A DNA stretch of 18,009 nt from Ruminococcus sp. UBA5884 (GTDB taxonomy: Bacteria > Bacillota > Clostridia > Oscillospirales > Ruminococcaceae). The position numbers and the translations under genes are program-made. The stretch covers positions 28,316 through 46,324 of the forward strand of contig DJFA01000046.1 of NCBI GenBank assembly GCA_002431975.1, read 5' to 3'. The notes under the pieces are model-generated. The model did not search any database. It worked only from the letters and a program-made list of their open reading frames with translations, and was not told where the DNA came from. This document shows positions 13,803 to 18,009 of this stretch, piece after piece. Position 1 is the stretch's first letter. Each line of letters starts with the position of its first letter.

Positions 13803-16034
13803 TTACTGCTGCTGAACATTCTGGTCATTGCCGTCCTGAGGCTGCTGGTCATTGTTTTCAGCGGCTGGTTCAGTCTGAGGAGCTTCAGTTTCCGGAGGTG
13901 ACCACCATGTCTGCATAGGTTCAGTAACTGCCTCTGTTGCCGGAGGTTCTGTTTCATGGTAAAGACCATCGACTTCTTCAAAGGCTTCATTTACCTTTTC
14001 AGATATCGGGCTGAATGACTGATTGTCAAAGTCAACGGTATACTTTCCGATAACAGTAGTCATATTGTTGTCCTGATTTGTAAGTTCAACTACAACAACC
14101 TGAGTACCTGTACCCTCTACTGTAAGAGTTACAGTACTTGCATATGTTGCATTTACATTTGATTTTTCAACTGTCGGAACACCTTCAACATAAAGTACGA
14201 ATTTGAATGTGCCTGAAGCATTGTCCGGAATCGGAACTGTTACAGGAACTGATGATGAAGGAGCATTTCCGTTGCTTATTGTAAGAGTTATCTTTGTACC
14301 TGAATCAACTCTTGTATCCGGTTCAAGGCTCTGGGCGATAACAGTACCGATAGGTTCTGTTGAATCACGTTCAATTATTTCCCATTCAAGGTCTTCATAA
14401 GTGCAGCGAGCCTTTGCTTCATCTTCTGTCATTCCGACAAATGTAGGAACGATAACAGTTGTTACGAAAGGACCTTTGCTGACATATACGACAACTCTTG
14501 AACCCGGTTCTACTTCAGTCTTGGCTTCAGGTTCAGTTTTTATTACATAGTCCTCCTGAATTTCCTCATGCGTCATAAACTTGATATCAGCGATAAGGCC
14601 TTCCTGTTCGAGAGCAGTCTGGGCAGTCTGATAATCCATATTTGTAACGGACGGAACTTTTACCATCTTTACGCCCTTGCTTATCTTGACATTTACCTCA
14701 ACGCCTTTTTTAACGGTTGTACCCGGTTCAACGTCCTGTTCAATGATAGCATCTGCTTCATAGTCGGAATATGCACTGCCTGTTATATTGAGGTCAAGCT
14801 GAGGATATTTTTCCATTACCTCATTATAATTCATGCCTACAAGGTCAATCATGGCAAATTCACGGTTGCTTACAGGAGAATCGCTTCCGAATATATTCTT
14901 GATAAGTGATGTGAAGAATATAACTGCAACGATAATTACAACTATTATAACAGCTGTAAGGATATAAATGAACAATGAGCGGCTTTCTTCCTCTTCTTCC
15001 TCATCATCGTCATCATAATCATCTTCATATGGTTCATCATTGTTATAATAGTCATTATCTTCATCATACACGTCACGTTCAGAGGCATTTTTCTCGTCAT
15101 AGTCATCATCATAAGCAGATTCATCAGCTGAAGGCTTTTTAAAATATCTTGTACTTCCTGATGAGCCTGATTTTCCGGCTCTTACCTTCTGAGCGGAAAC
15201 TGTTTCAGGGTGCTGTTTGAAATCCTCTATTTCCTTAATCATATCCGCAGCTGACTGATATCTTTTTTCAGGGTCTTTTTCCATTGCACGCATTATAATT
15301 TTTTCAAGTGCAGGCGGAATATCAGGGTTTACCTCTCTTGGAGGTATAGCCTTGCTCTGCATATGCATAACGGCTACTGAAACCGGATTATCAGTATCAA
15401 AAGGCTTCTGACCGGTAAGCATTTCATAAAGCATGACACCTACTGAATAGATATCGCTTTTTTCATTGGTAACGCCGCCACCTGCCTGTTCAGGGCTTAT
15501 ATAATGCACTGAACCGATAGCCTGGTCTGTAGCAGTTTTTCCGTCTTCCCTTGCAAATTTTGCAATGCCGAAATCCATAACCTTTATAGTACCGTCATCA
15601 AACATCATGATATTCTGAGGTTTTATGTCACGGTGAACTATGCCTTTGTTATGGGCATGCTGCAAGGCTCTGAGAATCTGGATTATAAAATGCACTGAAT
15701 CCTTCCAGGTAAGGACTCCTTCCTTTTCCATATACTCTTTAAGAGTTATCCCGTCAATGTATTCCATTACTATAAACTGTATCTTATCTGTAAATCCCAC
15801 ATCAAAAACCTTTACGATATTAGGATGTGAAAGCACAGCGATAGCCTTGGATTCATTGCGGAAACGCCTTACAAACTCCTCATTTTCGGCAAATTCTTTT
15901 TTAAGTATCTTGACAGCAACAATTTTATTTTCAACATTGTCATTGGCTTTATACACATCAGCCATGCCGCCTTCACCGATAAGTTCGGTTATTTCATAGC
16001 GGCCGTCAAGTATCCTGCCGATATTCTTATCCAT
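13803..16034 (-). CDS. prkC: PASTA-domain Ser/Thr protein kinase PrkC
   Basis: A membrane receptor kinase that senses cell-wall fragments and controls growth and spore exit in Bacillota. In the 743 residues: a complete kinase domain (about 13-275) with GEGGMADVY, Lys42, HRDIKPQN (Asp136), DFG (154-156) and SPEQ; a strongly acidic linker (about 308-350); one membrane helix at 353-375; three PASTA repeats (about 391-454, 457-522, 525-588); an Ig-like domain (about 598-670); and a Thr/Glu/Pro-rich then Gln/Asn/Asp-rich tail. The ATG follows GGAG at 8 nt and lies 18 bp after prpC. The kinase motifs look active. The acidic linker and long repetitive tail are unusual compared with the B. subtilis protein. 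Confidence 0.96.
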   Translation of the reverse strand: MDKNIGRILDGRYEITELIGEGGMADVYKANDNVENKIVAVKILKKEFAENEEFVRRFRNESKAIAVLSHPNIVKVFDVGFTDKIQFIVMEYIDGITLKEYMEKEGVLTWKDSVHFIIQILRALQHAHNKGIVHRDIKPQNIMMFDDGTIKVMDFGIAKFAREDGKTATDQAIGSVHYISPEQAGGGVTNEKSDIYSVGVMLYEMLTGQKPFDTDNPVSVAVMHMQSKAIPPREVNPDIPPALEKIIMRAMEKDPEKRYQSAADMIKEIEDFKQHPETVSAQKVRAGKSGSSGSTRYFKKPSADESAYDDDYDEKNASERDVYDEDNDYYNNDEPYEDDYDDDDEEEEEESRSLFIYILTAVIIVVIIVAVIFFTSLIKNIFGSDSPVSNREFAMIDLVGMNYNEVMEKYPQLDLNITGSAYSDYEADAIIEQDVEPGTTVKKGVEVNVKISKGVKMVKVPSVTNMDYQTAQTALEQEGLIADIKFMTHEEIQEDYVIKTEPEAKTEVEPGSRVVVYVSKGPFVTTVIVPTFVGMTEDEAKARCTYEDLEWEIIERDSTEPIGTVIAQSLEPDTRVDSGTKITLTISNGNAPSSSVPVTVPIPDNASGTFKFVLYVEGVPTVEKSNVNATYASTVTLTVEGTGTQVVVVELTNQDNNMTTVIGKYTVDFDNQSFSPISEKVNEAFEEVDGLYHETEPPATEAVTEPMQTWWSPPETEAPQTEPAAENNDQQPQDGNDQNVQQQ

Positions 16035-16052
16035 TTTATCATCTCCTGTAGA

Positions 16053-16778
16053 TTATTCAGCAATGACTGCAACGGTGATATTATCTCTGCCGCCCTTGCC
16101 GATTGCAAGCTTTATAAGCTCCTGAGCTGATTGTTCAAAGGAACTGTTTTTCAGAACATCTTCTATTTCCTTATCGGAACAGTAGCCGCACAGTCCGTCT
16201 GAACAAAGCATAAGCGTAAATTTTTCCGGAGTTCTGATTTTAAAGTAATCGGGTTCAATTTCCGGCTCTACGCCTACAGCTTTTATAAGCATATTTCTCT
16301 GCGGATGGTTTTCGACTTCATCTTTGGTAATTCTGCCCTGTGAAAGAAGCATATTCACAACTGTATGGTCATTTGTAATCTGTCTGAAGCCTTTTTCATC
16401 AGAAATATAGGCTCTGCTGTCGCCGACATTGATTATATGGATATTTTCCGGACTGACAAATGCACATACGCAGGTAGTACCCATACCGAATTTTTCATCA
16501 TCACTGCAAGCTTCTGAATATATATCTGAATTAGCGGCAGAAACTGACATGGTAAGAGTTTTTTCAACAGCTTCAGCAGAAAAATTCTTTCTGTAAAGAC
16601 TTGAAAACATTTCAGAAACTGCATTTACCGCAAGACTGCTTGCCTCACTTCCTGAATTCTCGCCGCCCATGCCGTCACAAAGAACTGCAAAAATACCGCC
16701 TTCCAGTTCATCTACATAAACATTATCCTGATTTTCAGACCGTACCAGTCCTATATCAGTTGCACTTATAAACTTCAA
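16053..16778 (-). CDS. prpC: PP2C-family protein phosphatase PrpC
   Basis: The manganese-dependent Ser/Thr phosphatase that reverses PrkC phosphorylation. The 241-residue product has all PP2C metal motifs: TDIGLVRSENQDN (Asp18), AVLCDGMGGENSG (Asp35), LMLCSDGLCGY and GGRDNITVAVI at the end. It is soluble, with no membrane helix. I choose the TTG at 16778, giving MKFISATDIGLVR, because GGAGGTGGAG lies just upstream. An earlier in-frame TTG at 16799 would translate that ribosome site. Its leader holds hairpin repeats. It is followed 18 bp later by prkC, the usual pair. Confidence 0.94.
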   Translation of the reverse strand: MKFISATDIGLVRSENQDNVYVDELEGGIFAVLCDGMGGENSGSEASSLAVNAVSEMFSSLYRKNFSAEAVEKTLTMSVSAANSDIYSEACSDDEKFGMGTTCVCAFVSPENIHIINVGDSRAYISDEKGFRQITNDHTVVNMLLSQGRITKDEVENHPQRNMLIKAVGVEPEIEPDYFKIRTPEKFTLMLCSDGLCGYCSDKEIEDVLKNSSFEQSAQELIKLAIGKGGRDNITVAVIAE

Positions 16779-16853
16779 ATATTCTCCACCTCCAAGCAAA
16801 TTTTTTTAAACTTATGCAAATCCGACAACAAAATTTAGATTTTTCTTTTATTT

Positions 16854-16925
16854 TGTAGGGGCGAACTGTGTTCGCCCGCCTGAAATTATGGTAAATCCAA
16901 CGGGCGAACACAGTTCGCCCCTACA
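16854..16925. repeat. Hairpin repeat core R4, flipped relative to R2
   Basis: Perfect 25-bp arms (16854-16878 and 16901-16925) of the CTGTG type surround a 22-nt loop starting CCTGAAATTATGG. The loop is the exact reverse complement of the R2 loop (6739-6760), while the flanks of both copies run the same way. Confidence 0.92.
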
Positions 16926-16993
16926 AATAACAACCATCGAATTAGCGTTAACTTAATGTAAATCCGACAACAAAATTCAGATTTTTTTTATTC

Positions 16994-17066
16994 TGTAGGA
17001 GCAAACTTTATCCGTCCTTTACAGTTCATCGGAATTTCAGGCTGGCAACCATTGGTCGCACCTACA
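16994..17066. repeat. Decayed, chimeric hairpin repeat core R5
   Basis: Starts TGTAGGAGCAAACT and ends CCATTGGTCGCACCTACA. The left arm looks like a mutated CTGTG-type arm, the right arm like a CCATTGG-type arm, so the two no longer pair over their full length. The loop (CAGTTCATCGGAATTTCAGG) resembles those of R1 and R2 in the same orientation. Confidence 0.75.
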
Positions 17067-17097
17067 AAAGCTGTCGAATCTGCTTTATAAAAAGTCA

Positions 17098-18009
17098 TCA
17101 TCTGACATTTTTATATTCAAGAGCATTTCTTCTCAGCTGACCGCATGAAGCGTTGATATCAGAACCGAGAGTACGGCGTACAGTTGAATTGACACCATAT
17201 TTTGCGAGATATTTCTGAAAATTCCTCACAGTATCAGCGGTAGCTCTGAAACTGCGTTCCTTTACGCTGTTGACAGGAATTATATTCACATGACAGTTTA
17301 TTCCACGCAGCAGTTCTGCAAGCTTCAAAGCGTCCTTTTCAGAGGAATTTACATCTTTTATGACAGCATATTCAAATGTAATGCGTCTGCCGGTTTTGCT
17401 GACATAATTCCTACAGGCTTTAATAAGCTCCTCAAGAGGATAAGCTCTGTTTACCGGCATTATTTCACTTCTTTTCTGATTGTCAGCACTGTGGAGCGAA
17501 ACTGCAAGAGTAATGCCGAGCCTGCGTTCAGCAAGTTCATTTATTACAGGAACTATTCCGCAGGTTGAAAGCGTTACATGACGCAGACTCATATTATTTC
17601 CGTTTTTATCAGAAAGAATATTCAAAAATTTCAGAACATTGTCATAATTATCAAGAGGTTCACCTATGCCCATAAGTACGACTCCTGAAATTTTTCTGCC
17701 GCTGTCACGTTCTGACTGATAAATCTGGGCAAGTATTTCCGATGGTTCAAGATTTCTTACAAATCCTGCAATTGCCGAGGCACAGAATTTACAGCCCATT
17801 TTACAGCCTGCCTGAGTTGATACACAGATACTGTTTCCGTAATTGTACTCCATAAGTACTGTTTCAACATAATTTCCGTCAGAAAGCTCATAAAGATATT
17901 TTACAGTATTATCTGATGAAGATTCAAGCTTTTTAGCAATGATTGGATAATTTATATAAAAATTCTCATTCAGTTTTGTATGTAATTCCTTAGAAAGATT
18001 ACTCATTTC
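17098..18009 (-). CDS. rlmN: 23S rRNA (adenine-2503-C2)/tRNA methyltransferase RlmN, 5' end outside window
   Basis: A radical SAM enzyme that methylates A2503 of 23S rRNA and A37 of some tRNAs. The cluster motif AGCKMGCKFC is clear. GVVLMGIGEPLDNYDNV (SAM binding), SLHSADNQKRSEIMPVNRAYP and the C-terminal SCGQLRR with the methyl-carrying cysteine are also present. An ATG at 18006 looks like a start, but the codon before it is GAA and the frame stays open to the window edge. The sequence EMSNLSKELHTKLNENFYI matches the internal DEM(T/S)NLSK segment of the family. I therefore call this a partial gene missing roughly 40-50 N-terminal residues. It precedes the prpC-prkC operon as in B. subtilis. 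Confidence 0.95.
   Translation of the reverse strand, partial: EMSNLSKELHTKLNENFYINYPIIAKKLESSSDNTVKYLYELSDGNYVETVLMEYNYGNSICVSTQAGCKMGCKFCASAIAGFVRNLEPSEILAQIYQSERDSGRKISGVVLMGIGEPLDNYDNVLKFLNILSDKNGNNMSLRHVTLSTCGIVPVINELAERRLGITLAVSLHSADNQKRSEIMPVNRAYPLEELIKACRNYVSKTGRRITFEYAVIKDVNSSEKDALKLAELLRGINCHVNIIPVNSVKERSFRATADTVRNFQKYLAKYGVNSTVRRTLGSDINASCGQLRRNALEYKNVR

Larger units (their letters stand above)
16814..17090. repeat. Second tandem block of flank-plus-hairpin repeat units
   Basis: This 319-bp gap between rlmN and prpC has no gene. It holds two head-to-tail units with cores 140 bp apart. The flanks, TGcAAATCCGACAACAAAA and then an AT-rich run ending TTTATT(C/T), match the flanks at 6513-6824 in the same orientation. 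The closing segments ATCGAATTaGCGTTAA also match. Both cores would lie in the prpC-prkC leader if transcription starts at or before rlmN. Confidence 0.85.

Noticed and set aside
14568..14909. 113-residue open frame on the plus strand
   Set aside because: Antisense to the PASTA region of prkC, no ribosome site or family resemblance.
16779..16799. Seven-residue N-terminal extension of prpC starting at a TTG
   Set aside because: It translates the GGAGGTGGAG ribosome site itself.

Overview
The window is chromosomal core sequence from an AT-rich, Gram-positive, endospore-lineage bacterium. The gene order matches Bacillota of class Clostridia, and a Ruminococcus-like member of the Oscillospiraceae is my best guess. 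The evidence is strong AGGAGG ribosome sites, a PASTA kinase/PP2C pair, rsgA-thiN-spoVM synteny, a site-2 protease beside a B12-binding radical SAM gene, and rplS-lepB-rbgA-rnhB order. The species-level guess is inference. Almost all genes are on the minus strand, so transcription mostly runs from high to low coordinates; only two small genes (11250-12064) are on the plus strand.

Layout in transcription order. (1) 18009-12127: rlmN (5' end outside the window), a block of hairpin repeats, then prpC phosphatase, prkC receptor kinase, rsgA GTPase, thiN and the 29-codon spoVM. This is the Bacillus subtilis rlmN-prpC-prkC-rsgA-(rpe)-thiN-spoVM order without rpe. (2) 11250-12064, plus strand: a small one-helix membrane protein (probably a reduced SpoIVFA-like gene) overlapping a SpoIVFB-like M50 protease. 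(3) 11136-8640: a radical SAM protein of the TIGR03960 type and its DUF2344 partner. (4) 8633-6850: rplS with its own promoter, leader and terminator, then two tandem type I signal peptidases. (5) A second block of hairpin repeats (6475-6849). (6) 6474-2394: rbgA, rnhB, yraN, thrC and a metallophosphoesterase, tightly packed and probably one operon. (7) 2360-1: tig from its own promoter, then clpP and the start of clpX, a chaperone and protease operon.

The genes are mostly housekeeping: ribosome assembly (rbgA, rsgA, rplS, rlmN), protein folding and turnover (tig, clpP, clpX), secretion (two lepB), cell-wall-responsive signalling (prpC/prkC) and sporulation (spoVM, spoIVFB-like).

The least ordinary part is a family of intergenic repeats: a core with perfect 25-bp inverted arms around a 22-23-nt loop, inside a conserved AT-rich flank. 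Two cores lie in tandem at 6555-6785, two at 16854-17066, and one loop-less minimal copy lies at 12081-12109. The core at 16854 is an exact reverse complement of the core at 6714 while their flanks point the same way, so the core or its loop has flipped. A core-less flank next to the first block and a chimeric core in the second suggest the core behaves as a unit separate from its flank. I saw no phage, defence system, CRISPR array, tRNA or rRNA.
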